Below, piece by piece: positions 11,191-19,954 of a stretch of 64,000 nucleotides of DNA. This DNA comes from Microbacterium sp. Marseille-Q6965 (GTDB lineage Bacteria > Actinomycetota > Actinomycetes > Actinomycetales > Microbacteriaceae). Positions within the stretch are counted from its first letter, which is position 1. Every line of letters starts with the position of its first letter. The stretch lies in contig NZ_CAMGZA010000005.1 of assembly GCF_946151065.1 (NCBI RefSeq), positions 1 through 64,000 of the forward strand, read 5' to 3'. A program made the translations under genes and the position numbers. The notes under the pieces were generated by a model that was not told where the DNA came from, did no database searches, and worked only from the letters and a program-made list of their open reading frames with translations.

Positions 11191-12564
11191 ATGACCGAGC
11201 ACGCATTCGACGTCGTCGTGCTGGGCGGCGGCAGCGGCGGCTACGCCGCGGCACTGCGGGCGGCCGAGCTGGGCAAGCAGGTGGCGCTCATCGAGCGCGA
11301 CCGCCTGGGCGGGACCTGCCTGCACCGTGGCTGCATCCCGACCAAGGCCCTTCTCCACGCCGCCGAGATCGCCGACACGGTGCGCTCGGCCGGCACCTCC
11401 GGCATCTCGGCGACGCTCGACGGCGTCGACGGGGAGGCGATGCTCGCGCACCGGCACTCCATCGTCGACAAGAAGACGAAGGGCCTCGAGGGACTGATCG
11501 GGCGGCGCGGCATCACCGTCGTCTCCGGCTCCGGTGAGCTCACCGCCGATCGCGCGGTCGCGGTGGGAGACGACCTTTACCGCGGCACGGATCTCGTGCT
11601 CGCGACCGGCTCGTACAGCCGCCTCATCCCGGGCATCGAACTGGGCGAACGCATCCTGACAAGCGAGGGCGCGCTGGCGCTCGATCGCGTCCCCGCGCGG
11701 GCGATCGTCCTCGGCGGCGGTGTGATCGGCGTCGAGTTCGCCAGCGCATGGCGCTCGCTGGGCGCCGACGTCACGATCCTCGAGGGACTGGAGCACCTCG
11801 TCCCGAGCGAGGACATCGCTCTGAGCACGGCGCTCGAGCGCGCCTTCCGCCGCCGCGGGATCGTTTCGCGACTCGGTGCTCGCGTGGCGTCGGCGGTCGA
11901 GTCCGGCGACGGCGTCACCGTGACGCTCGAGGGCGGGGAGACGCTCGACGGCGATGTCCTGCTCGTGGCCGTCGGCCGCGGGCCGTCGACCTCGGGGCTG
12001 GGCCTGGAGGAGGCCGGCATCGCCCTGGACCGCGGGTTCGTGTCGGTCGACGAACACCTGCGCACGAACGTTCCCGGCGTGTGGGCGGTGGGCGACATCA
12101 CCCCGGGCCTGCAGCTGGCGCACCGCGGCTTCCAGCAGGGCATCTTCGTGGCCGAGCGGATCGCCGGCCTGGAGCCCGCTCCGATCGACGAGCGGCTCAT
12201 CCCCCGCGTCACGTACTCGAGCCCCGAGCTGGCCTCCGTCGGCCTCACGCAGGCCGCCGCGGAGGAGCGGTACGGAGCGGAGGGCATCGCCGTGGCGGAG
12301 CTCGACCTCGCGGCGAACGCGCGCAGCGAGATCCTCGGCACGCGCGGTCTCGTCAAGATCGTCCGGCGCGTCGACGGGCCCGTCGTGGGCGTCCATCTCG
12401 TGGGCGACCGCGTGAGCGAGCTCATCACGGAGGGCCAGCTCGCCGTCGCCTGGGACGCCCATCCCGAGGACATCGCGCCCCTCATCCACGCGCACCCCAC
12501 GCAGAGCGAGGCCCTGGGCGAGGCGTTCCTCGCCCTCGCGGGCAAGCCGCTTCACACTCTCTGA
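11191..12564 (+). CDS. lpdA: Dihydrolipoyl dehydrogenase (E3)
   Basis: This 457-residue flavoprotein reoxidises dihydrolipoamide on E2 using NAD+. VVVLGGGSGGYAAALRAAELG binds FAD, GGTCLHRGCIPTKALL contains the redox-active disulfide CxxxxC, ILGGGVIGVEFAS binds NAD, and VWAVGDITPGLQLAH completes FAD binding. The C-terminal HAHPTQSEALGEAF supplies the catalytic His-Glu pair. It sits directly upstream of the E2 gene, so the two probably serve the same 2-oxo-acid dehydrogenase complex. Confidence 0.95.
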   Translation: MTEHAFDVVVLGGGSGGYAAALRAAELGKQVALIERDRLGGTCLHRGCIPTKALLHAAEIADTVRSAGTSGISATLDGVDGEAMLAHRHSIVDKKTKGLEGLIGRRGITVVSGSGELTADRAVAVGDDLYRGTDLVLATGSYSRLIPGIELGERILTSEGALALDRVPARAIVLGGGVIGVEFASAWRSLGADVTILEGLEHLVPSEDIALSTALERAFRRRGIVSRLGARVASAVESGDGVTVTLEGGETLDGDVLLVAVGRGPSTSGLGLEEAGIALDRGFVSVDEHLRTNVPGVWAVGDITPGLQLAHRGFQQGIFVAERIAGLEPAPIDERLIPRVTYSSPELASVGLTQAAAEERYGAEGIAVAELDLAANARSEILGTRGLVKIVRRVDGPVVGVHLVGDRVSELITEGQLAVAWDAHPEDIAPLIHAHPTQSEALGEAFLALAGKPLHTL

Positions 12565-12661
12565 TTCCCCGATCCGCCCCGTCGCCGCGCGCGAATGCCG
12601 CACCTTGAGGACGGATCACTAAGCTAGGCATGTCACCGACAGATACGAAGGAGACTTCGAC

Positions 12662-14800
12662 ATGAGCACTCCCGTAGTCCTCCCCGCGCTCGGAGAGAGC
12701 GTTACCGAGGGCACCATCACCCGCTGGCTGAAGCAGGTGGGCGATACCGTGCAGGCGGATGAGGCCCTGCTCGAGGTCTCGACCGACAAGGTCGACACGG
12801 AGATCCCGTCGCCCGTGAGCGGCGTGATCGAGGAGATCCTCTTCCAGGAGGACGACACCGTCGAGGTGGGCGCCGTCCTGGCCAAGATCGGTGACGGCAG
12901 CGGCTCGTCGGCCGCGCCCGAGGGGCCCGCCGGGGCCGCGCCGGGCGCCGGGTCCGCCCCCGCCCCGGCCGTCGAGGCCTCCACCGTGCCCGCCGCCGAC
13001 TCCCCCGGTGCGGAGTCCGCGCCGGCTCCCGCGGCGTCGGGCGAGGCGACCGACATCGTGCTGCCCGAGCTGGGCGAGTCGGTCACCGAGGGCACCGTCA
13101 CCCGCTGGCTCAAGCAGGTCGGCGACACCATCGAGGTCGACGAGCCCCTGCTCGAGATCTCCACCGACAAGGTCGACACCGAGGTCCCCTCGCCCGTCGC
13201 CGGCACGATCACCGAGATCCTCGCCGCCGAGGACGAGACCGTCGAGGTCGGCGCCGTCCTGGCCCGCGTCGGCTCCGGCGCCCCGGCCGCGAAGGCCGCC
13301 CCGGCCCCCGCCGCCCCGGCACAGGCCGAGCAGCCCGCCCCCGCTCCCCAGGCCGAGCAGCCCGCGCCGGCACAGGCCGAGCAGCCGGCCGCGGACGCGC
13401 CCGCGGCGTCGGGCGGGCGACCGACATCGTGCTGCCCGAGCTGGGCGAGTCGGTCACCGAGGGCACGGTCACCCGCTGGCTCAAGCAGGTCGGCGACACC
13501 ATCGAGGTCGACGAGCCCCTGCTCGAGATCTCCACCGACAAGGTCGACACCGGGTCCCCTCGCCCGTCGCCGGCACGATCACCGAGATCCTCGCCGCCGA
13601 GGACGAGACCGTCGAGGTCGGCGCCGTCCTGGCCCGCGTCGGCTCCGGCGCCCCGGCCGCGCAGGCCGCCCCGGCCCCGCCGCCCCGGCACAGGCCGAGC
13701 AGCCCGCCCCCGCTCCCCAGGCCGAGCAGCCCGCGCCGGCCCCGCAGGCCGAGCAGCCGGCTCCGGCCGCTCCGTCGCAGCCCGCGCAGGCCGCTCCGTC
13801 GCAGCCCGCGCCGGCCGAGCAGCCCAAGGCTCCGGCCGAGCCGGCCGCGCCGAAGCTCTCGCTGCCGACGGACGACGAGAAGGTGTATGTCACGCCGCTC
13901 GTGCGCCGCCTCGCCGCCCAGCAGGGCGTGGACCTTGCCACGGTGAAGGGCACGGGCGTGGGCGGTCGCATCCGCAAGGAGGACGTGCTCAAGGCTGCCG
14001 AGGCCGCGAAGGCCGCCCCGGCCCCCGCCGCCACGCCGGCCACGCCGGCGCCCGCTCCGGCCGAGACGCTCGAGGACTCGCCGCTGCGTGGCACCACGCA
14101 GCCGATGTCGCGTCTGCGCAAGGTGCTCGCGAAGCGCGCCGTGGAGTCCATGACGTCGACGGCGCAGCTCACGACGGTCGTCGAGGTCGATGTGACGAAG
14201 CTCGCGGCGTTCCGAGACCAGGTCAAGGCGGACTTCCAGGCCAAGACCGGCGACAAGCTGTCGTTCCTGCCCTTCTTCGCCCTCGCGGCGGCCGAGGCGC
14301 TGCGTGCGTACCCGATCATCAACTCGACGCTCGACGGCGAGAACATCGTGTACCCGCCGTCGGAGAACCTCTCGATCGCCGTTGACACGGAGCGCGGCCT
14401 GCTCACGCCGGTCGTCCGCGACGCGAGCGAGAAGAGCCTCGCGCAGCTCGCGCACGAGATCGCCGACCTCGCCGCGCGGACGCGCGACAACAAGCTGAAG
14501 CCGGACGAGCTCGCCGGCGGCACGTTCACGCTGACCAACACCGGTTCGCGTGGCGCGCTGTTCGACACGCCCGTCGTCTTCCTCCCGCAGTCGGCCATCC
14601 TCGGCACCGGCATCGTGTTCAAGCGGCCCGGCGTCGTCAAGACCGACGGCGGCGTCGAGGCGATCGGCATCCGCTCGTACGTCTACCTCGCGCTCTCGTA
14701 CGACCACCGCACGATCGACGGCGCCGACGCAGCTCGCTACCTGTCGGCCGTCAAGACGCGCCTGGAGGCGGCGGACTTCGCGGGCGACCTCGGCATCTGA
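12662..14800 (+). CDS. sucB: 2-oxoglutarate dehydrogenase complex E2 (dihydrolipoamide succinyltransferase), third lipoyl domain scrambled
   Basis: The open frame encodes 712 residues. Lipoyl domain 1 (about residues 2-80) and 2 (about 127-205) both carry the STDKVDTE lipoylation lysine, joined by Ala/Pro/Gln-rich linkers. A third lipoyl copy lies at nucleotides 13403-13690, but three one-base losses relative to copy 2 (near 13415, 13552 and 13678) put it out of frame. Residues about 251-339 therefore read as Arg/Ser/Pro-rich nonsense, and the third loss restores the frame. The E3-binding domain ([17 protein letters not shown], about residue 408) and the catalytic domain (ending DHRTIDG) are intact. 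AAGGAG precedes the ATG. lpdA lies upstream. Confidence 0.9.
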   Translation: MSTPVVLPALGESVTEGTITRWLKQVGDTVQADEALLEVSTDKVDTEIPSPVSGVIEEILFQEDDTVEVGAVLAKIGDGSGSSAAPEGPAGAAPGAGSAPAPAVEASTVPAADSPGAESAPAPAASGEATDIVLPELGESVTEGTVTRWLKQVGDTIEVDEPLLEISTDKVDTEVPSPVAGTITEILAAEDETVEVGAVLARVGSGAPAAKAAPAPAAPAQAEQPAPAPQAEQPAPAQAEQPAADAPAASGGRPTSCCPSWASRSPRARSPAGSSRSATPSRSTSPCSRSPPTRSTPGPLARRRHDHRDPRRRGRDRRGRRRPGPRRLRRPGRAGRPGPAAPAQAEQPAPAPQAEQPAPAPQAEQPAPAAPSQPAQAAPSQPAPAEQPKAPAEPAAPKLSLPTDDEKVYVTPLVRRLAAQQGVDLATVKGTGVGGRIRKEDVLKAAEAAKAAPAPAATPATPAPAPAETLEDSPLRGTTQPMSRLRKVLAKRAVESMTSTAQLTTVVEVDVTKLAAFRDQVKADFQAKTGDKLSFLPFFALAAAEALRAYPIINSTLDGENIVYPPSENLSIAVDTERGLLTPVVRDASEKSLAQLAHEIADLAARTRDNKLKPDELAGGTFTLTNTGSRGALFDTPVVFLPQSAILGTGIVFKRPGVVKTDGGVEAIGIRSYVYLALSYDHRTIDGADAARYLSAVKTRLEAADFAGDLGI
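13032..13740 (+). repeat. Tandem lipoyl-domain coding repeat (copies 2 and 3 of the E2)
   Basis: Bases from 13032 and from 13403 are nearly identical for about 340 bases. I count two substitutions (c to g in GGCACCGTC; a to c in GCGAAGGCC) and three single-base losses in the later copy. Near-identity with indels confined to one copy points to recent duplication plus either decay or consensus error. Confidence 0.85.
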
Positions 14801-14812
14801 TCCGATCGCTCC

Positions 14813-14853
14813 CCGAGGGGGACGGGTGACCTCGCGTCATCCGTCCCCCTCGG
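14813..14853. terminator. Bidirectional terminator between sucB and the minus-strand membrane protein gene
   Basis: An 18-base-pair stem (14813-14830 with 14836-14853, one G-T pair) encloses a five-base loop. It lies between convergent genes and overlaps the last codons of the minus-strand gene. It should end the pepA-lpdA-sucB transcript and the opposing one. Confidence 0.8.
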
Positions 14854-16399
14854 TCGTCCCGGGCGTTGGAGAGTGCACGTCTCGCACGGTCCAGCGCTCG
14901 TCGGCCGACGCGCGCTCGATCACCACCGACTGCGGCGCACCGGCCCCGTCCGACGCCTGCACCCGCAGCACCGCGAGATCGCCGAAGTCGTCGAGCAACA
15001 CCACGCTGCGAGCGTCGGCCGGCAGCCACACGGCCGCGTCGTCGTTCAGGCGCAGCGGGGGCGCGCCGACGGGGCGCACGGCGCCGCACGTTTCGTCCCC
15101 CGCCGCGCGACACACCGCCAACCCGTCGAGGAGCCGCTGCGCGGCCGCGACGGGGTCCTCGGCCGATTCCGCAGCGCCGGCCTCGCCCCGGTTCCGCGCC
15201 GCGTCATCGCCCGGTCTCACCGCCGCCCCGGCGGTTGATGCCGTCTCCTCGTTCGTCGCCGCCTCGTCCGTTGCGGCGCCGCCCGGCCGCCGCTCGGCCT
15301 CCCCGCGCGCGCCCGCCGCGGCGTGCGCGGAACGGGCGGTCCCCGCACCCGGCTCGGCGGCGGCGTGATCCTCGCCGCTCGGCCACATCAACCCGCCGGC
15401 GATCACGGCCGCCGCCGCCACGCCGCCCAGGAGGAACGGCGCCCCGCGGGCGTCCCGCACGGCGCGCAGTCGTCCACGCACGCTCAGGAGGAAGGCCGCT
15501 GCGCTCTCGGCCACCCGCCCGGACAGCGCCGCGTCGATCGTCTCCCGCAGGTCGATGCGCGTCCGCGCTGCACCATTTACCGCGCCGGGTCGCCGCCCGC
15601 CGTCGCGCCGCGGACGACCGCGCGCGGCGCGCGCCGTGCGAAGCTCGCGCCTCGTGCGGCGTTCGCTCGCGCGCGCCGGCGGGGCGGGAGCGGGAGCGCC
15701 GTCGCGGGGCTCGGGTGGCGCGAGCAGGCGCTCGAGCGGCTGCGGGGCGCGGGCCTCGAAAAGGCGCTCCTCCAGCGCCTCGACGGCCTCCACCGACACG
15801 TCGGCGGCCTCGAGCAGCGCGCAGGCCTCGTCGAGCAGCTTGCGCACCACCCGGTCGTCGACGCCCGCCCCCACCTCGGTGAGGATCCGTGCCGCCGATG
15901 ACGCGCACTCACCCATCCCGTCGAGGGCCGGCCGGGACGCCGCGCTCCGCAGTCCGTCCGTCGGGACGAACGCGGGGCGCCCGTCGGACACGAGCCACCA
16001 CGCGCCGCGCACCGGGGCGCCGCGCGAGGAGCGCCGAGCCTCGCCCACGCCACGCATCAGGCTGACGGCGAGGGTGACCGCCCCACCACCGGAGAGCGGG
16101 GGCGCGGCGCGAAGCGAGACGTCGAGGCGCCTCACGCACCAGGAGAGCACCGCGTCGTGCCCGCCGCGACGCCGCGCGACGTCGCGCACGCCGAGGACAT
16201 GCTGCGATTCCCCGTGCGCCCATCCCGGCCAGCCGTCGAGCTCGGCGACGTCGACGAGCACGACGCTCTCGTCTCCCACCGCAACAAGCTCGCCCGGAAG
16301 CGGCGACTCCCCGGGCACGAGACGCCGAATCGTGCGATACGCCCCACCGAGAAGCTCGCCGCGCTCCTCCCCGGCGTCGTCCGTGCGCTCCCCTGTCAT
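14837..16399 (-). CDS. Uncharacterised single-pass membrane protein (520 aa)
   Basis: I do not recognise this protein. Residues 1 to about 200 look like a soluble alpha/beta domain (GGAYRTIRRLVPGE; VGDESVVLVDVAELDGWPG; VRGAWWLVSDGRPAFVP). A charged, Arg/Ala/Pro-rich linker follows at about 235-300, then one membrane helix near residues 322-340 (LLGGVAAAAVIAGGLMW). The last 180 residues are an Ala/Glu-rich linker and a small domain with two cysteines (LAVCRAAGDETCGAV) that could form an extracytoplasmic disulfide. The layout, cytoplasmic domain then helix then outer domain, is that of a signal-transducing protein, which is inference only. The ATG at 16397-16399 is chosen as the most upstream sensible start; no strong ribosome-binding site is seen. 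Confidence 0.7.
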   Translation of the reverse strand: MTGERTDDAGEERGELLGGAYRTIRRLVPGESPLPGELVAVGDESVVLVDVAELDGWPGWAHGESQHVLGVRDVARRRGGHDAVLSWCVRRLDVSLRAAPPLSGGGAVTLAVSLMRGVGEARRSSRGAPVRGAWWLVSDGRPAFVPTDGLRSAASRPALDGMGECASSAARILTEVGAGVDDRVVRKLLDEACALLEAADVSVEAVEALEERLFEARAPQPLERLLAPPEPRDGAPAPAPPARASERRTRRELRTARAARGRPRRDGGRRPGAVNGAARTRIDLRETIDAALSGRVAESAAAFLLSVRGRLRAVRDARGAPFLLGGVAAAAVIAGGLMWPSGEDHAAAEPGAGTARSAHAAAGARGEAERRPGGAATDEAATNEETASTAGAAVRPGDDAARNRGEAGAAESAEDPVAAAQRLLDGLAVCRAAGDETCGAVRPVGAPPLRLNDDAAVWLPADARSVVLLDDFGDLAVLRVQASDGAGAPQSVVIERASADERWTVRDVHSPTPGTTEGDG

Positions 16400-16532
16400 G
16401 GGACCAGCCTGCGTCGCGAGGCGAGGACGGCGCCCGGCGCGGCACGCTCCGTGGAGGTCTCGGTGCTTCGCGCACGCTGTGAGCGGACCGAGGCGCACGT
16501 GCGCACGGCGGGCACTCGGTAGGCTGGAGGGT

Positions 16533-17240
16533 ATGGCAGCACGCGGTACCGAGGCGGAGAAGCGCCCGGGATTCATCTCTCAGCTCAGGCAGCTCTTCAC
16601 GTTCACGCGCGAGGTGTTCGCGTGGCTGCCGTGGGCGCTGGCCGGCATCGTCCTCGCCGGCGTCGGCCTCGGCGTGCTGCTGGCATTCCTCGTGCAGCCC
16701 GACATCTGGGGCTTCATCCTGTGGCCGATCTTCGGCCTCATGCTCGGGGTGCTGGGGTCGATGATCCTCATGACCCGGCTCTCGACGGTCGTCATGTACC
16801 GGCGCATCGACGGCATGCCCGGCGCGGCCGGTCACGTGCTGTCGACGATGCTCGGTCGCCGCTGGCGCGCGAGCGAGATGCCCGTCGGCGTCAACCCGAA
16901 GACGCAGGAGGCCGTGTACCGTGCCGTGGGCCGGGGCGGCATCGTGCTGGTCGGCGAGGGCTCGCGCGGCCGCCTGAAGAAGCTCTTTCGCGACGAGCGC
17001 ATGAAGGCCGCGCGCGCCGCGCACGGCGTGCCGCTGCACGAGTTCTACGTGGGCCACGGCGAGGGCGAGATCCCCATCAAGGACCTCGCCAAGACGATCA
17101 AGGCACTTCCGAAGGCGATCGATCGCGCCACCATGGGTGCGGTCGTGCAGCGACTCGAGTCGCTGGGCAGCGGGATGTCGTCGCTTCCGATCCCCAAGGG
17201 CATCGACCCCACGCGGGTCCGCGCGCCGCGCCCGCGCTGA
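16533..17240 (+). CDS. DUF4191 domain membrane protein
   Basis: This 235-residue protein has two adjacent membrane helices near residues 30-78 (WLPWALAGIVLAGVGLGVLLA and FILWPIFGLMLGVLGSMIL), then a cytoplasmic domain with DGMPGAAGHVLSTMLGRRW and a basic GRLKKLFRDERMKAARAAHG. This is the actinobacterial DUF4191 family, function unknown, commonly found near lipoate and glnA genes. TAGGCT (16520-16525) ends seven bases before the ATG, with GGAGG between, so the mRNA may be leaderless. Confidence 0.88.
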   Translation: MAARGTEAEKRPGFISQLRQLFTFTREVFAWLPWALAGIVLAGVGLGVLLAFLVQPDIWGFILWPIFGLMLGVLGSMILMTRLSTVVMYRRIDGMPGAAGHVLSTMLGRRWRASEMPVGVNPKTQEAVYRAVGRGGIVLVGEGSRGRLKKLFRDERMKAARAAHGVPLHEFYVGHGEGEIPIKDLAKTIKALPKAIDRATMGAVVQRLESLGSGMSSLPIPKGIDPTRVRAPRPR

Positions 17241-17342
17241 CGACCCGCCCCCGGCTGCAGGGCCAGGCCCCGTCGCGGATGGGCGGCCCTTGTCGTTGCG
17301 TGGGGGCCGTTCCGTCCGAGCCAGCCGGTGCCTGGGCGCGGC

Positions 17343-17741
17343 CTACGACCGGACGAGCACCGTGCCGGCGATGACGTCGTGCAGTCCCCGCCCGTCCTGC
17401 CAGATCACGGCGGGGACCACGAGGCCGAGCAGGAGCGTGCGCACCGCGGGCCGCCACGGTCCCGCCCAGCCGCCCGCTGCGCGCTGCACCCGCAGGCCGA
17501 AGATGCGGTGACCGGGGCTGCCGCCGATGGTCGGGATGAAGACGATGTGGATGACCATGAAGGTCAGGTGGATCGCGAGGGCCTCCGACGCGAAGAACGT
17601 CGCCGCGATCACATACGCGGCCGCCCAGTCGATCGCGAGGCCGCCGATCCTCCTGCCCAGCGATCCGAGGCTCCCGGTCCCCGTGCGCGGCAGTCCCAGA
17701 TCCCTGCCCGGATAGTCGCTGTCGGCCTGCGTGTCGGTCAC
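17343..17741 (-). CDS. RDD family membrane protein
   Basis: This 132-residue integral membrane protein has the RDD family layout: SLGRRIGGLAIDWAAAYVI begins the first helix with the Arg and Asp that name the family. A second helix (HLTFMVIHIVFIP) precedes GGSPGHRIFGLRV, and a last helix holds LLLGLVVPAV followed by DGRGLHDVIAGT. The function is unknown; transport is often suggested. The GTG start has TAGGCT (17748-17753, minus strand) six bases upstream. It is divergent from glnA, as is usual in actinobacteria. Confidence 0.88.
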   Translation of the reverse strand: MTDTQADSDYPGRDLGLPRTGTGSLGSLGRRIGGLAIDWAAAYVIAATFFASEALAIHLTFMVIHIVFIPTIGGSPGHRIFGLRVQRAAGGWAGPWRPAVRTLLLGLVVPAVIWQDGRGLHDVIAGTVLVRS

Positions 17742-17821
17742 CCCACCAGCCTACGGTCCGGCCGCTGAGCGCCCGCCGACGACCGGGCCCACCACGCGTT
17801 TCCGGATGCTCGCGAGCCGGC

Positions 17822-17848
17822 GTAACATCGCGGAAACATTCGGGACAC
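17822..17848 (+). promoter_or_regulatory. GlnR-type operator upstream of glnA
   Basis: GTAAC, six bases, GAAAC, six bases, GACAC: the first two boxes match exactly the GTnAC-n6-GaAAC pattern described for actinobacterial GlnR, and the third is a degenerate repeat. A TAGCGT -10 candidate lies at 17870-17875, which puts the box around -50, a usual activator position. Confidence 0.6.
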
Positions 17849-17930
17849 CCTCGAGCAATGCCCCGCGGATAGCGTCGAGGGGTCACCCGTGGAGGGTGTC
17901 CGACCCGAAGATCCCCAACCTGGAGCCTCA

Positions 17931-19355
17931 ATGTTCAACGATTCCTCCGAGGTGCTCAAGTTCATCAAGGACGAGGACGTCAAGTTCCTCGACATCCGTT
18001 TCACGGACCTCCCCGGTGTCCAGCAGCACTTCAACATCCCGGCTTCGACCGTCGACGAAGAGTTCTTCACGGTCGGACAGCTCTTCGATGGCTCCTCGAT
18101 TCGCGGCTTCGCGAACATCAACGAGTCGGACATGCAGCTCATCCCCGACGTCACCACCGCGTACGTCGACCCCTTCCGCGAGGCGAAGACGCTGATCATG
18201 GTCTTCGACATCTACAACCCGCGCAACGGCGAGATCTACTCGAAGGACCCGCGTCAGGTCGCCAAGAAGGCCGAGAAGTACCTCGCGTCCACGGGCATCG
18301 CCGACACCGCCTTCTTCGCGCCCGAGGCCGAGTTCTTCATCTTCGACGACGTGCGCTACGAGGTCTCCTCCGGCAAGAGCTTCTACTCGGTCGACTCCGA
18401 GGAGGCCGCGTGGAACTCGGGCCGCGAGGAGGAGGGCGGCAACCTCGGCAACAAGACCCCGTACAAGGGCGGCTACTTCCCCGTCTCGCCGGTGGACAAG
18501 CAGGCCGACATCCGCGACGACATCGTGCTGAAGCTCATCGAGGTCGGGCTCGAGGTCGAGCGCTCGCACCACGAGGTCGGCACCGCGGGCCAGGCGGAGA
18601 TCAACTACAAGTTCGACACGATGGTCCACGCCGCGGACGACATCCTGAAGTTCAAGTACATCGTCAAGAACACGGCCGAGCAGTGGGGCAAGACCGCCAC
18701 GTTCATGCCGAAGCCGCTGTTCGGCGACAACGGCTCGGGCATGCACACGCACCAGTCGCTCTGGGCCGACGGCAAGCCGCTGTTCTACGACGAGAAGGGC
18801 TACGCGCAGCTCTCGGACGTCGCCCGCTGGTACATCGGCGGTCTGCTCAAGCACGCCCACGCGGTCCTCGCGTTCACGAACCCCACGCTGAACAGCTACC
18901 ACCGCCTGGTCAAGGGCTTCGAGGCGCCGGTCAACCTCGTCTACTCGGCCGGCAACCGCTCGGCGGCCATTCGCATCCCGATCACGGGATCGAACCCCAA
19001 GGCGAAGCGCATCGAGTTCCGCGCCCCCGACTCGTCGGGCAACCCGTACCTCGCGTTCGCGGCGCAGCTGATGGCCGGCATCGACGGCATCAAGAACCGC
19101 ATCGAGCCGCACGAGCCGATCGACAAGGACCTGTACGAGCTGCCGGCCGAGGAGGCCAAGGGCATCCCCCAGGTGCCGAACTCGCTGCTCGACTCGCTCG
19201 AGGCGCTCGACAAGGACCGCGAGTTCCTGACCGCCGGCGGCGTGTTCACGGACGAGCTGATCGACACGTGGATCGAGTACAAGTACGAGAACGAGATCCT
19301 GCCGATGCAGCAGCGTCCGCACCCCTTCGAGTTCGAGCTGTACTACGGCGTCTGA
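17931..19355 (+). CDS. glnA: Glutamine synthetase, type I (GlnA1)
   Basis: This 474-residue enzyme makes glutamine from glutamate, ammonia and ATP. Recognisable blocks are DLPGVQQHF, the FDGSSIRGF loop, [10 protein letters not shown], the ATP site [17 protein letters not shown], and [17 protein letters not shown] near residue 403 contains the conserved Tyr that GlnE adenylylates in alpha-type enzymes. GlnE is encoded at 20914-23910, so this control is probably active. The ATG is preceded by a modest CTGGAG. A GlnR-type box lies about 85 bases upstream, and a strong hairpin follows the gene. Confidence 0.96.
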   Translation: MFNDSSEVLKFIKDEDVKFLDIRFTDLPGVQQHFNIPASTVDEEFFTVGQLFDGSSIRGFANINESDMQLIPDVTTAYVDPFREAKTLIMVFDIYNPRNGEIYSKDPRQVAKKAEKYLASTGIADTAFFAPEAEFFIFDDVRYEVSSGKSFYSVDSEEAAWNSGREEEGGNLGNKTPYKGGYFPVSPVDKQADIRDDIVLKLIEVGLEVERSHHEVGTAGQAEINYKFDTMVHAADDILKFKYIVKNTAEQWGKTATFMPKPLFGDNGSGMHTHQSLWADGKPLFYDEKGYAQLSDVARWYIGGLLKHAHAVLAFTNPTLNSYHRLVKGFEAPVNLVYSAGNRSAAIRIPITGSNPKAKRIEFRAPDSSGNPYLAFAAQLMAGIDGIKNRIEPHEPIDKDLYELPAEEAKGIPQVPNSLLDSLEALDKDREFLTAGGVFTDELIDTWIEYKYENEILPMQQRPHPFEFELYYGV

Positions 19356-19376
19356 CCTCCCCGCAGGCCCGCACCC

Positions 19377-19415
19377 GGCCCGGTCCTCGCGAGTCATCGC
19401 GGGGGCCGGGCCTTT
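19377..19415 (+). terminator. Terminator after glnA
   Basis: A 15-base-pair stem with two G-T pairs (19377-19391 with 19398-19412) and a six-base loop is followed by TTT. It lies 21 bases after the glnA stop. Confidence 0.8.
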
Positions 19416-19483
19416 GCCGTCCTCGCGGAAGGTTCGCGAGCGACGGCGGTGCGGCGGTTCGCGCCCCGGGTGGGGGCCGTCGG

Positions 19484-19954
19484 TCAGCTCGCGGCGATGG
19501 CGCTGGGCCGTCGCGAGCAGGCGACGGTGAGCGCGATCCCCACCGCGAGGAGCGCGACGGCGACGACGAGCCAGGCCACGTCGTACGGGAGGATCTCGAC
19601 GTCGTAGCGGATCTGGTGCAGGCGGAGGAGCTTGTGGTTGACCGTGCCGTCCCACAGCTGGAAGGCCCCCGTCCCGACGAGGAAGCCGGCCCACGCGGCG
19701 TCGTGGCGGAAGCCGCCGCGGCGGCGCGCATCGAGCATGAGGAAGAAGCCCGCGGCCGCGCAGAACAGCTGACCCGCGTGCAGCAGCCCGTCGGACACCA
19801 GCCCGAACGCGGGCGTCGAGAGGTCGTAGAAGTGGTGCCAGCGCAGGATCTGGTGGAACACGATCTCGTCGAGAGCGGCGACCACCGCGACACCGAGAAG
19901 GACGGCCGCCGCGTACTCACGGCGACGAACGACCCGCAGCACCCGCTCAGCCAC
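19484..19954 (-). CDS. DUF2243 family membrane protein
   Basis: This 156-residue protein has about four membrane helices. The first carries the family core ALDEIVFHQILRWHHFYD, with charged and His residues in or near the membrane; FGLVSDGLLHAGQLF and FQLWDGTVNHKLLRLHQIR follow. The His-rich membrane face suggests metal or haem handling, but the family has no established function. The GTG (19952-19954) overlaps the end of the ctaG-like gene by eight bases, so both form a unit, and DUF2243 genes often accompany CtaG-type genes. Confidence 0.85.
   Translation of the reverse strand: MAERVLRVVRRREYAAAVLLGVAVVAALDEIVFHQILRWHHFYDLSTPAFGLVSDGLLHAGQLFCAAAGFFLMLDARRRGGFRHDAAWAGFLVGTGAFQLWDGTVNHKLLRLHQIRYDVEILPYDVAWLVVAVALLAVGIALTVACSRRPSAIAAS

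Noticed and set aside
12662..14800. Calling the E2 gene a pseudogene
   Set aside because: The three single-base losses add up to three, so the frame is restored and the catalytic domain stays intact; a functional protein with two lipoyl domains is still possible.
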